A DNA stretch of 64,000 nucleotides from Macrobrachium rosenbergii (taxonomy: Eukaryota; Arthropoda; Malacostraca; Decapoda; Palaemonidae). Under the pieces are notes generated by a model that had not been told where the DNA came from, searched no databases, and was given only the letters and a program-made list of their open reading frames with translations. A program made the position numbers and the translations under genes. This document shows, piece by piece, positions 12,110 to 23,009 of this stretch. Position 1 is the stretch's first letter, and every line of letters begins with the position of its first letter. The DNA lies in the NCBI RefSeq assembly GCF_040412425.1, contig NC_089792.1, forward strand, positions 23,864,858 through 23,928,857. The letters run 5' to 3'.

Positions 12110-13430
12110 AAAGGACTGAAGTTATGAAAAGGGAAAGATTATTGGGAGGTAACTAATGTTAAATGGGAAGTATTATTTTCACACCTAAGTTAAAAGATGG
12201 CATCGGCAATATTAATTAGGAAGCCAGAAAGGAAACGAGATAATTAAGAACAGCTGAGAGGCCATGGATGGGTAAGAGCTGTTCCTTATTTTCTATGATT
12301 AGGAAGGCGTCAAGCAACACCGAAAGAAAAAAAAAATAATAAAGGCCGAATACATGCGCGATGCAGTTCCGCTAGACGAAGCCAAACGTCATCAATCAGT
12401 TAAACACATAAGAAACAAGTTGAGTATTGAAGAACAGGAGTTTTCTAGATTTGCCAGCCGAAATGATATGGAGCACACGCTATGGACGATCTTAGAAGAA
12501 CGTGGGAGATGTGAGACTTGAGAGAAGTTATTCATATGCAGGACAAGAACAGCATGGTTAAACTTGTTAAAACTTTATAGAAGTTTTAAGGCTGAAATGA
12601 TAAAAAAATATATTAAGTATTTCAGCGAGTTTTTGAGAGTTTGGTCACATTGATTTTTTTTATTCTGAAAAATAAATTTTCTCTCACAGTGAACTGTTTG
12701 TTCCCCTTCGTCGGTTTCATAACAGCGATGAAGAACTTTTTATGCTAGTCCATGCACCGGGGCATTTTACATAAATGTCTGAAATTCTTCAGCGATACTT
12801 TAAATATACAAGGGAATTCGACTGTAGCTTAAAGTGTTTATCATTATCATCAGTGTCATCTGTTTTGGATCAGGTAAGATCCTGGGACCTAAAGAAAACT
12901 TGTGTAGTCAAAGTTTGCCTGCGCGTTTCATTAGCTTAAGTGGTTCAGTTTTTACTGATATTCCGCTATTCTTTTGCTCGAGAGAGTTTGTTTTCAACTT
13001 CTTCGAGCATTTTTTCTTCAAAAGTCGTTTCTTTCCAAAGTGATAAGTTCATATTTTCATTGCTTAAATAGTTCGTTTGTCTTGACAGGTCATTCTAGAT
13101 GATGACTTTGCAAATAGAATATTTGGTATAAATATATATTAAAACGCGTCTTTTTTGTATATCATCATCAATGATGAATATTTTTAATTACCCTAGACTT
13201 GCAAGATGAAACGTAGGATATATCATTCTCACTAAAATGTGAAAGTAACTAGCAAACAGATTTAAAGATTATCCATACATCGGTATTAGACAGATGTGGA
13301 AAATCATGAAAACTGCATTGTCTAGATGAGCCATAATCGAGGGTTGAATACAAAGTAAAAAGAAATGTTTAGTAGAAAACAAAAAGAAATAATCTGAAAT
13401 TCATTCGCAAGATATAAGGGAAAATCGGTT
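12110..13430. other. No recognisable feature
   Basis: AT-rich DNA without recognisable repeats. A 69-codon open frame at 12834-13043 has no motif. Confidence 0.45.
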
Positions 13431-13439
13431 ACAGGAATA

Positions 13440-15010
13440 TAAGTGTATGGATGAGGTCAGTAATAAAATAAATAGTTTTCTAGGAGGCAAAGGGGAAGGT
13501 TAATGAGCAAATGGATCTCAGTAAGAGATCCAAATGGAAAGAGGAGTCTGAGGTCAACAAGCCCTGGTCGATGCAGGAGTATTGTGAGGATTTGTTGAAT
13601 ATGACAGATAGATTAGCTGAATGATGTAGGAGTGGAAAGGCTTAGTGAAAGTCTGATCTGTTCATGGAAGTGACTGGCGAGGATGTAAGGAAGGCAATTA
13701 AGAGACTGAATTGAAGAGATTACAATGTGAAATCCGTTACGGTAGTGAAACAGTGAATGAGAGTTGAACAAAGATGTGTAAGATATGTCTGGACGAGGGA
13801 AAGACTTTGGTTGAATGGGTAAAAAAAAAAAGAATAAACGTACCCCTTTAAAACTGTAAAGGCGACTGTCAGAGTTATAGGAGCAGAACAGGGACATTGT
13901 ATTGTAGGATTTTAACTGAAGAAGCAAAAGAGATGACAGATCGGCTGAAAATTGAAAAAAAAAATTGTTGGTGGTGAAATGATGAAATTTTTTTTTCATA
14001 CAAAGTTATTTGAGACATTTGGAAGTGAAGGAAAAAGATGCAACATTTGACACACATGTCCCTGGAACAAGCTTGTACAGAATTTGTGAAGGCACTGAGT
14101 ATGGATGGTAGAGAAAAAAAGGGTACTAAAAGCAAGTGAATGTGTTTTATGATGAAAACAGTGTATGTTAGAGTACGTAGAAGGGAGAGTGACTAGTCTG
14201 GTGTAAAAGTGCTTCAGATACAATGGTGTGTCTGCCTCCATTGTTTTTTAATACTAAATGTATTGGGTGATGCAAGATTCAGAGAAAACAAATTAGGCAC
14301 AGGTACAAAGATTTCTTATAAAAAAACTGAGTCTTGAATGGATTGTGGAAATGTATACAGACTAAGGACAGTGAAGAAAAACTATAAAAACTAAAGAAAG
14401 GCTCTGCAAGTGTTTGCAAGATGCCAGGGTAAAGTTACGAGGATAAATGGAAAAAGGTATCTGGACCAATAACTGTCAATGTGGAGGAAAGAATGGAAGC
14501 AGTTATTTACCATAGGTATTTTGGACTATTATACTAGATGATGACTGGAGTAGAAAAGAGGTTAATAACTAAATAAGTTATACACGGAAGGTAGCCAGGT
14601 ATATGGAAAACACTGGGAAAAGACTTAGAAAATCTACAGAAGCCAAGGAGAGAAAACCGGATGGGACTTTTGAGCCAATACTTGTTTAAGGAAGTAAACT
14701 GTAGATAGCCAATGCAAATGAAGAGAAATGTTGAAGCTGAAGAGGAAAAACGTTTTATGCAGCATATATGATGAAAGAAGAACTGAAAGAGTGAGAAGTT
14801 TAATGGTAAATTTAGTAGTGAAAAGAATAAATAAGACTGTTTTGAGATGGTCTGGTTATGTGACAAGAATGGAGGATAATAGGTTGTTTTGAGATGGCCT
14901 GGTTATGTGACAAGAATGGAGGATGATAGGTTTATGAGGAGTGCATAAATCAGAAGCATAAGGAAGGAGACTAAGGGGAAGACTTGTAAAATGCTGGACA
15001 GATCGAGCAA
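13440..15010 (+). pseudogene. Decayed non-LTR retrotransposon (LINE) ORF2, copy 1
   Basis: Conceptual plus-strand translation, jumping frames, keeps the order of a LINE reverse transcriptase. Near 13570 it reads YCEDLLNMTDRLAE, then VTGEDVRKAIKRLN near 13670. Further on are the palm-like stretch GTLYCRILTEEAKEMTDRLK (about 13890), EYVEGRVTSLV (about 14170) and, at 14785-14880, ERVRSLMVNLVV followed by [16 protein letters not shown]. The last corresponds to the conserved RWxGHVxRM segment of LINE C-termini. No catalytic YADD survives that I can find, and stops and frameshifts are numerous. The relic is about 1.5 kb, shorter than a full reverse transcriptase plus C-terminus, so internal deletions are likely. 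A 47-bp tandem duplication lies inside it at 14837-14930. It is clearly non-functional. The clade is uncertain. Confidence 0.72.
14837..14930 (+). repeat. 47-bp tandem duplication inside the LINE relic
   Basis: 14837-14883 and 14884-14930 are two copies (TTTTGAGATGGTCTGG / TTTTGAGATGGCCTGG) differing at only a few positions. The unit covers the LINE RWxGHVxRM segment. Confidence 0.9.
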
Positions 15011-15137
15011 AGCAGGTGCTGCCGTTCATGAATACACAAATACAAAGACAAACTGCTAAGTAAAGGACGACAGCGACTGAAAGGGACGACAGCACTCCAG
15101 TGTTTTCCTTCTTCGTGAATTTTTCTATATGTAAATG

Positions 15138-15310
<173 letters not shown>

Positions 15311-15399
15311 TATAATTACATACATATTTATACAAATATCGTTTTGAAGCATTAAGATATTGAGAAAGGATTGCTAGTTCGATCCCCTGACCATTCGAT

Positions 15400-16180
15400 G
15401 TAAAAGTTGTTCATGTGTTGACAGTGAACGATATTTCTTGACGCACATCCCTTCAAGTTCTGAGCAGACCACACGTGTCATAAACAAAAAGAGAGAGAGC
15501 ATCCTTTCAAATGGGGGTTTAATCAGATTACTTCATACGATCTGTGGACAGGACTGACAGAGCTAATGGGCATTGGTTAGGAATCGAATGGCTGAAGCTC
15601 TGCAGTACAGTGATCAAAATTAATGTCTAAGTTGGGAGAGAAATGGGGACCATATTATAGTAAAAGTATAGGGTGTTGCTTTCATCGTCAATTCTATGTT
15701 AGGAGGAGCTAGGGATTACGGCTATTTCGGCCCTGGTCATTTCTTTAATATACAACTATAGCCTAGAATTCTTTATAAGAATCATGTATATATCACAAAA
15801 AGGAATTGTCAGAGCAAAAACTGAAATTCTTACCACGAGTGCACATATCGATCGTAGACTCGAATTCATCTTGAATAACAAATTACAAATACGCATGTTA
15901 ACTTTGGCACAAACTACCATGGACTTTCATTTCACGGCTGATCTCTTTTTCATTAAGCTATTCATCTAATTAATTAATCATTTATTAACGAACGGGTTTA
16001 CAGTAATGTACAAATATATGGGATACACTTATACTTTATAAATGTTAAAATAATAGGGCCATCGCCTATAAGAGGGTAAAGTCTAAATATCTAACACAAT
16101 TGTCCATTATTATACAAAAATTTTATCATTTATGCAGATAACCATTAAAGCAAAATACAGCAATTGAAACTATGAGCACT
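15400..16180. other. No recognisable gene
   Basis: Mixed-composition DNA. GCTAGTTCGATCCCCTGACC at about 15371 looks like a tRNA B-box, but no A-box is evident upstream. Nothing else is supported. Confidence 0.4.
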
Positions 16181-16189
16181 TATTTCTAT

Positions 16190-16472
16190 TTACCTCATGT
16201 CATATATTTCAGTAGTATTCTTTATAATTAAATACAAATATTTTGACAATTTCTGAATATTTTCATGTATCATTAAATGTTCTAGTGAACTGTAGTCTAA
16301 CGTCGTAAAATTCGTCCTTATATTAATCACTAAGGGCACATGATCCTCATCCTGTACTTCTCCAAAGCTAGAAAGACGTCTTTCTCGTGGTATTCTAGAC
16401 CAACGTCCGGTTTCTATCTTGAATCGAAGATAACTTAGCCTTGTTCTTGCATAGGCTAATCTGTGGTGTTCA
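16190..16472 (-). pseudogene. LINE ORF2 C-terminus (zf-RVT-like), open frame of 93 codons
   Basis: On the minus strand an uninterrupted frame runs from GAACACCACAG near 16472 to the stop TAA at 16190-16192. It reads EHHRLAYARTRLSYLRFKIE and, a few residues later, RWSRIPRERRLSSFGEVQDE. The segment GRWSRIPRE...CxCGEVQDEEH is a signature I know from the zinc-binding (zf-RVT) tail of many animal LINE reverse transcriptases. Here the expected cysteines are replaced (LSSFGE for CxCGE), so the zinc knuckle is probably lost even though the frame is open. The natural start is missing because the copy is 5'-truncated or frameshifted upstream. No start codon was assigned. It looks younger than the other LINE relics in the window. 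Confidence 0.75.
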
Positions 16473-16479
16473 GCAGCTT

Positions 16480-17790
16480 CAGTATCTCAGGAGAGGTTTC
16501 ATCCACACAAAGCTGCTTTGTTTCCTTTTAACACTCGAAATGGGGTTCATCCAGTATTGGGATGTCAACATTATTCATGACGTTTGGCTCGTCATAACTC
16601 CAGACACAGCTGCTTTCATAACAAAAGCGTCTCAAAATAAGTAGCAATGCTTGACGGTGATCCGTTAGTATTTCTATCAACCATTTAGCAGACCATATTT
16701 TCTAGTCCTTCTTTTCTATCAACCATTTCCATCTATTTTCTAATTAAAGGCTTTCTTGCCTTCACGACATTTTCATATATTGTTGTCTAAGTTCTCACAC
16801 AAACTGTTCCATTATGGGGTACAAACGCCTCGGGATCCAAGTCTATTTGGCCTAACTAACCTTTTGTTGCTATTGGAATTGTTATTACATTTCAAAGATG
16901 ATTTTAACAAAGCTGGTCGTTCAATTAAATTTGTGAATAGCTGAATTTTAACAATTGTAGGTGTATGATTTGAAGGAAACAGGTTGTCAGTTACTATTCA
17001 AAGGAGGTAAGGAATGCGTAAAAATGTAGGTTGAAGTAAAAACCTCACTCCAAGAAAAAGGAAGCCAGGATGGGAATGGAAACAAATTTTAAATTAACTT
17101 AAAATATTTAGTTCAGATCCCATGGTAAAGAGCACACGTGTGTTCCAGTACAACATCACTAAATTGCAACTAAGCTCCAGTTAAAATAAGGTTGTATGAA
17201 GGTTTTCGAGGTGAATCTAATATGTATTTTTCAGCAGTTTTTCTTTAATCTTCATTAAGTGCTTATGTCCATGAGGTATCTACAACTCTTTGGTAACACT
17301 TCTACAATTTCCAATACTTCTTATTCTCAAGGAATAAAAAAAAAAAAGGTCACTTTTATCCTTAAGCCAACAATTGCTTTTGCCACCGACACATGGCCAT
17401 CTTAAGGGTTACATTAGATCTACTATGGCTCTACACTCCAGTATGTAGAGGAATGAAGTCAAAATCTAATTAAAATCAAGAATCCATAACAGAAAAAAGT
17501 GAATATTTACAAATTTTCACAGACCAGGATGCTTCTACCTGAAGACTCCGGCTCCAGAGAGGGTCACAAATGGTCCACAACAACTTTGTGTCCAGCGTAG
17601 TTAATTTCGAGGGGCTTGTAAGCTTCCAAAGGGTTCAAATGTTTATTACCATGAATCCAGTGTGTGAAGGCATAAATATGAATTTACCTATACGTATTTT
17701 CCCTCACAAAAATCGGCTACAAGAGGTGTTAAACAATCGGTTCTCGGCAGCAGAGATCTAATTCATCGTTTTTATTAGGAAAGGCGGACT
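16480..17790. other. Possible extension of the LINE relic, otherwise nothing recognised
   Basis: 16480-16640 may continue the minus-strand LINE in broken frames (fragments such as SSVKRKQSSFVW) but I cannot support it well. The rest is AT-rich unique-looking DNA. Confidence 0.3.
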
Positions 17791-17796
17791 TTGCCT

Positions 17797-17870
17797 CTCG
17801 TTCCGCATTATCGGAATTTGAACCTAAGCCTTCTGTGTGAGTAGGCAAGAGGTATAATCCCTGCACCAGG
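17797..17870 (-). repeat. tRNA-like SINE head
   Basis: The minus strand reads CTGGTGCAGGGATTATACCT, then about 25 bp, then GGCTTAGGTTCAAATTCCG. The second element matches an RNA polymerase III B-box (GGTTCRANNCC), and the first sits where an A-box would be. It is too degenerate to be a functional tRNA gene. Probably the head of an old SINE. Confidence 0.5.
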
Positions 17871-18049
17871 TACACATATGTGTATATTTTTGCATATAAA
17901 TTGTATATATACACTTAATAACGCGTTTGTAGATTTATAATAACGGGTTAAAGACGAAGGGGTCTAATATATGAACCATCTTTAAACGGAAAACGAAACG
18001 AAGAAATAAAGAATGCGTCGAATAAGAGAGTTAACAAATATGATAAAAC

Positions 18050-18277
18050 TGATATATGGCGAGTGAAACTCATGTGAACCGGCCCGACAAAAAAAAAAAG
18101 AAAAGCATCGTCACCAGGTTTGACGTCTTTGAAACTCGATATATGGCTAATAAAGAATTAGAGGAATGAAACCCATTTGTCGGTATAATGTGGTTGAACC
18201 GGCTCGTTGCTAGGTAACCAATTGGTTCTTAGCCACGTGAAAAAAAGAAAAGCATCGTCACCAGGTTTAAACGTCTT
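18050..18277 (+). repeat. Tandem duplication carrying a SINE core fragment
   Basis: Two copies start at GATATATGGC (18050 and 18139) and end in AAAAGAAAAGCATCGTCACC plus AGGTTT.AACGTCTTT (about 18091-18130 and 18240-18277). The second copy contains the SINE core (AAAGAATTAGAGGAAT ... CGTTGCTAGGTAACCAATTG). The first keeps only short flanks of it (GTGAACCGGC), as if the core had been deleted. Confidence 0.75.
18151..18242 (+). mobile_element. SINE core fragment
   Basis: It matches the centre of the SINE at 1675-1960: AAAGAATTAGAGGAAT, TATAATGTGGTT and TTGCTAGGTAACCAATTGGT followed by TCTTAGCCACGT. Head and tail are absent. Confidence 0.8.
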
Positions 18278-18617
18278 TACTTTTCCAAGGGTTCAACTAC
18301 ATGACAAGGAGGATCTTGCCATAATTTGGTTACAGCAGGAATAAAGCTTACTGTCTGTAGGGAGTTAAACCTCACACACAGAAAAGGCAAGACTTGGAAT
18401 TCACTGTTAGTGGCTAGTGAATAATATCGCCTGAGAGATCTGAATCCAAAAGATGAACAGAATCATGAAAATTTTAGAAAGCATGCACACGAGCTGATCG
18501 AACGACGCTGTCGGAGGTTAATTCTAATATTTAGAAAAAGAAAATAAATGGAACCCATCAAACAAGTGAGCAGACAAGAATTAAGTTGGAATGAACCTTG
18601 TTTTGCTCAAAACCAAT

Positions 18618-18660
18618 CCGGCCGGATAATGAAGAATTAGAGGTAATTTATTTCACTCTC
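18618..18660 (+). mobile_element. Short SINE body fragment
   Basis: CCGGCCGGATAATGAAGAAT followed by TAGAGGTAATTTATTTC matches the SINE head-body junction. Confidence 0.65.
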
Positions 18661-18669
18661 AGTTAAATA

Positions 18670-20490
18670 TAATCATTAATGAAAGCAGCCAAAAATAGAA
18701 ATAATATGGTTAGCACTGAAAATTGCTTCTTCACAAAATGCTTTATCAACTATAGCTTCACGTAAAGAGCATTCTTGATTAATATTTTGCGGCACGTGGT
18801 AACTTTCGAGCAATATATGTAAAACTTAGTTAAAAAATAAAAATAGCATAATAAGTCTGACTAAGAACAGCTAACTCCAGGCATCAAATGACGTGTTTCA
18901 CAAGATATTTTGCTCTTGTTACAAAACGCCATTAATCTGTTTTGCCGATGTTATATAGTTAATAATCCCTGGTTATGGTTTTTATTTTACGAATGTCACA
19001 TGACCATTTTTATACGTTTATATAATTAGGTTATTTTATCTTTTACCATGCAGGCGTTACCTTTTCTCCAAACCATGAACTTTTGCGCTGACAGTTGTTA
19101 ATAAACGTTTCGCTTTCATCATGTTATATTTAAGAAGCAAATATAAGCTTTGGCAAAAGTATCTTAACTATAACGTATTAATATAAAGTGGACTATTCAG
19201 CAATCATCAGTCCTCTGTAACCTAAAGTTCTGGACGGGATTCTGAAATCAACTGTTCAAAGCAGGTTGCTTTACTTTTAGGAATTGCATATCTGAATAAT
19301 CAAGCTATCTTCTTACATTACAGGAAACCAAGATTTTAATCGATGTATAAAAAAAATTTAAACAAAAGTCATCTTGGCATAACAACTGTTATACATATGA
19401 AAAAAAATGTATATTTTTGACACAACTCATTTTACTTCGAATGTTACAAATATCAAACTTGCACAGGACAATATCTAAACTAAGATTGTTTATCACAACT
19501 TAAACTTTCTATTTCGGTAACTTTCACATCCCTGCTTTCACCAGCATCACAGCGACTGGCTCAGGCATCACGACGGAAATTGCCATTATATAATAATCAC
19601 CCATTTTCAATATAACAAACAATTTCTTGATAAAAATGAGATACTAATGAGATTAAGAAGTACTTGTATGAAAAATTAATCAAATGTAGCAAAAAACCTG
19701 ATATTGCTTGCTTGATACTGTTTTGTAATCCTCTGTTGCAATGACTGTCGTCTCCGACGACGGTCAATTTTGTAACAAACAGTTTGGTTTTAAAAAATAA
19801 AATGTGTTACATTTCAGTAATAAAATCATGTATAAACGGTAAAAAGTGGAGATAAGTTATACGTTTTGAAAAAGAAAAACTTCCTAAATAAAAATCCACC
19901 AAATAAAGATAAAAAAAAAAAAAAATACGCAGCGTTACAGAAATTAAAATTTTCAAGAAGTTCTCATAATTCTTTGGAATAACAATTCCGAAATTAGTAC
20001 CAACACAGCTTCACTGTAGAGAACAATTACGTTTCCCATTAACGAACACACCTGAATTTAGCATCAAAGGAAAGTTCCAACTAGTCTGCATTTGCAAGGT
20101 ACAATACTACCTCGCCATATCTTATGGCCATGCCAGCTATCACCGAACACCAAAGGTCAAAGTTGACAAATAAAATATTAATTGGAAGCAGTAAATTCCC
20201 TTCGTATTGACTACCAAAAAAAAAAAAATCATGGATAATTAAGACAAAGGAATTAGTTCAAGAAAAGGGCACCTCGCAGCAAATTTGAAGACAGTATAGG
20301 AAAATTTTAAGTTTTAAATTTCTAAAAGATACATCTTTGAATTATGCGAACGCATGAATTCAAACAAAAATATTTCAGTTTAATCACGAGATTATCTTTC
20401 GGCTCAACAAACCACATAACAAAGGTGAATTAGTGAATTACTTGTGCACCTGAGTAACCTGTTGAAAGAGGAACAAATAATTATTTAAGG
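18670..20490. other. No recognisable feature
   Basis: AT-rich DNA. Poly-A stretches occur at about 19910 and 20217. No ORF, repeat or RNA gene is supported. Confidence 0.45.
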
Positions 20491-20499
20491 TGAAATTAC

Positions 20500-21930
20500 A
20501 TCCCAGAAGAGAGGCTCACATACAGACAAACATGGGAATAGACAGATGATCAAGAAGTGAGAGAAAAACAACACGAGTTTTGAAACTAAACACAGAACAT
20601 AAACAAAGAGATCTCAGAAGATGTCACCAGAGAGATGCTGTCTGAGTAAATGCAATACTTTGTAGGTGGAGCAAGTACTTTGTCAACAGAACGTGGCAGA
20701 CAGAAAACAGGTAGAGATGAAGGACACAAAACTGAAGGGGCTAGTTAAAGCTACAGAATGTTTTGGAAGTATTGTTGAATAAATAAGGAAGACAACGAAG
20801 AGGTGGAAGAATGGGAGGACACTTGTTGATGGGATTACAGGTGAGGTACTGCATCACAGGAGCGAGAGGGTGACTGAGTCGCTGACCAGCCTGTGTGTGT
20901 AAAGTATTTCTTCGTAAGGAAAAGGTTCCGAGGGAATACGTGAGAAGAAAAATGATGTGTAAAGGCGAAAATGACGGAGGTTACTGCAAGATTTACTGGG
21001 GCATAACAGTGATTAGCACCCTAAGGGCATGCACAGCAGAATTTTAACTGAGAAAGTTGGTCAAAGGACAAGATTGATAAGCAGAGAAAAATGTGGGTTA
21101 CGATAAGGAAGAGGATATGTGGATCAGTGGAGTGAAGGAGAAATTTGCCAAAAGGATATTAAATGTAAATGGAATATTGTGTCATATGAAAATCATTCAT
21201 GAATTAAAAATGGTCTGCTTTATATGTGACGAAAAATTACAGAGACTAATGTAAGAGTTTAAATGGTTTCTCATTAGGAAAAATTGGGAATAATTAAGAA
21301 CAGAGTAAGATTATGTTGGCAAATGGAAACTAGGAAGATGGTACAATAATTGGGAGCAATTGATTTCTGTAGTTATTTCGGAGTCAATGTAACAGATGAT
21401 GGTATAGTTGTTTTAGAGTAGATATAATAAATGATGGTTTAGTTACTTCGGGGTAAATGTAATAGATGAAGGTATAGTTATTTTGGAGTAAATATAACAG
21501 ATGATGGCAGGAGGAAAGAAGTAACAGAATGGATGACGTAAGAAAGATAGCATGGCATCTGCAAAAGACTGAGAAGAAACTTGCAGAGTCGTTGGCAACA
21601 AGATGGAATGTTTAAAGGTGATGTTGGGCCTTTTCTCCTTCAAGGAAGTGAAGCGTGCAAGTTATATGCAAACGAAAGCTAAGAAGATTGAAGCTGTTAA
21701 GAGGAAAAGTTTGTGTAGTTTAAGTGGCAAAAGACAAACTGAAAGAGTAAGGAGGTTAGCATAGGTGAAAGGATGGATCAGAATATTTAGAGATGGTTCG
21801 ATTATTTAGTTAGAATGTAGAAAAAACGATGGTGAAAAGTCTAAAATTTGGAAGCATAACGATTAATGAGATGAAAACCTAACAAATACTTGGAAAAGAC
21901 ACGGGAAGGGAAGGACCTTAATATTCAGTA
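20500..21930 (+). pseudogene. Decayed non-LTR retrotransposon (LINE) ORF2, copy 2
   Basis: Plus-strand translation in broken frames gives KVPREYVRRKMMCKGENDGG followed by YCKIYWGITVISTL near 20930-21020. This corresponds to the LINE segment KVPxEWR..I..PIYKGKGD..NYRGI.LLS. Further downstream SYFGVNVTDDG near 21375 corresponds to the FKYLG.xxxxDG segment, and RQTERVRRLA near 21735 to the ERVRxxE segment before the C-terminus. Domain order is conserved over about 1.4 kb, but stops and indels are frequent and the catalytic YADD region is not identifiable. The family appears related to the copy at 13440-15010, being of the same general type. It contains a 35-bp tandem array. Confidence 0.68.
21370..21507 (+). 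repeat. 35-bp minisatellite, four units, inside LINE copy 2
   Basis: Units start at 21370, 21405, 21440 and 21475, each beginning TAGTT and ending GATGRTGG or GATGAAGG. Pairwise identity is roughly 75-85 percent by eye. The unit encodes the YFGVNVTDDG segment in one frame, but 35 is not a multiple of three, so the expansion happened in a dead copy. Confidence 0.88.
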
Positions 21931-22230
21931 AGTACATGTGAACAGCGCAAATGAGTATGAGAGTACATTTTCTCTGGATCAACTTCCAAGTACAGAAAAC
22001 TTCCTAATCTTTAACATGTACACAAAAGCACACACAAACATGCATATATACATATATACATATACGCTATTTGGGCATATTTTCTCTCTTATGCAGTTTC
22101 TACTGAAATCAATAGCATTGTTTGCAGATACTGATTCAGTCTATACTTCTTCTTTGTCTCTTCTGGCAAGTTTCTTAGAAATAAGGAAAATTGATTCGGG
22201 ATTCTCTCCATTTATTTTTCCTTTTTTACT

Positions 22231-22278
22231 AGTCGACGGACCGTTTCGTCACCTCTCAAGGACGGCGTCATCAGGACT
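22231..22278 (-). ncRNA. Hammerhead ribozyme motif (type I, PLE-associated)
   Basis: On the minus strand the conserved core is present in order: stem I 5' strand AGTC (22278-22275), CTGATGA (22274-22268), a stem II candidate CGCC/GGTG with a 10-nt loop, GAA (22247-22245), a short stem III ACG(GTC)CGT (22244-22236), cleavage triplet GTC ending at 22235, and stem I 3' strand GACT (22234-22231). The very short stem III is characteristic of PLE and retrozyme hammerheads, which act best as dimers. The pair next to the GAA (10.1/11.1) is C/C instead of G/C, which may weaken activity. Identification is from pattern, not a covariance search. Confidence 0.78.
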
Positions 22279-22699
22279 GGATTACAAATGTTGTTGTTTT
22301 AGATTTAGCTGGCCTTGTGCCAGCACGGGCTCTTGCTTCTAGAGCAGCCCGTAACGGATTACAAATCAACATAAACAGTCTTTATTTCTGCATGCGGACG
22401 TCTGAATTTCATACATGACGTCATTGGGGTGCTGAATTTCTATTGGTTGGAGGGTCTCATTCTCTTGCTGACCGTCTGAGCGACATCATACTTGTTAGTA
22501 CGCGCCTCAAGGGTGTGGGCAAGGCATGATTCCCGTCTCTGGCCGATAGGCTTGAACTACTGCGTTGTCGGTAGTCGTGTCCAGGGGTATTTTGTTGACG
22601 CTCGTGTCTCCCTTCGGATGAACGCAGATGTCCTGTGGTTTCCTTGAAGAAAGGAGGATGAAGTCCGTGTTTCTCTGCATATTCAGCGAAGGCCGTTTT

Positions 22700-22985
22700 G
22701 ATTTATACTAACAGCTTCTGCTATTTGCAACCTCTGGAACCAGGTTTCTTTATACACGACCTCTGTGCTTTCTAATAATCATTTTAGTGTCGGCTGACGG
22801 TTGTGGTCGTCTACGTAGTGTTGGAATATTGCCCCTTGGTTGCGGTGAGATTGCAATCGCTCACGTAGGGTGGTGGTGGTGCCAGCTATGTAGTAATTGC
22901 TGAGGGCTTGGCATGTCCCTTCGGTACATTTAAATTTGTATACTGAGAAGAATGAGACCGCATTATGCGTTGAAAGCGTTGCTAA
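22700..22985 (-). pseudogene. PLE endonuclease domain remnant (GIY-YIG type)
   Basis: The minus-strand frame reads VYKFKCTEGTCQALSNYYIA, then GTTTTLRERLQSHRNQGAIF and QHYVDDHNRQPTLK. An in-frame stop at 22779-22781 follows, after which the same frame continues LLESTEVVYKETWFQRLQIA and then EAVSIN. YxxG..TTTL..RL..H....I..H is the PLE endonuclease pattern and E..I...A..I is its C-terminal helix. Here YIG has become YIA and one stop interrupts the domain, so it is non-functional. The upstream reverse transcriptase is missing. In a live PLE this domain nicks the target for reverse transcription. Confidence 0.85.
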
Positions 22986-23009
22986 TGAAAAAAAAAGATA
23001 CAAGCTATA

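Larger units (their letters stand above)
22228..22995 (-). mobile_element. 3' end of a Penelope-like element (PLE), truncated
   Basis: This is the 5'-truncated tail of a PLE. From the minus strand's 5' side it has the C-terminal GIY-YIG-type endonuclease remnant (about 22980-22700), an AATAAA polyadenylation-like signal (about 22385), two nested hairpins around CGGGCT...AGCCCG and GCTGG...CCAGC (about 22350-22310), and a hammerhead ribozyme motif (22278-22231). PLEs are known to carry GIY-YIG endonuclease domains and hammerhead ribozymes in their repeat flanks, so this combination is diagnostic. The reverse transcriptase part is absent upstream of 22995. Confidence 0.85.
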
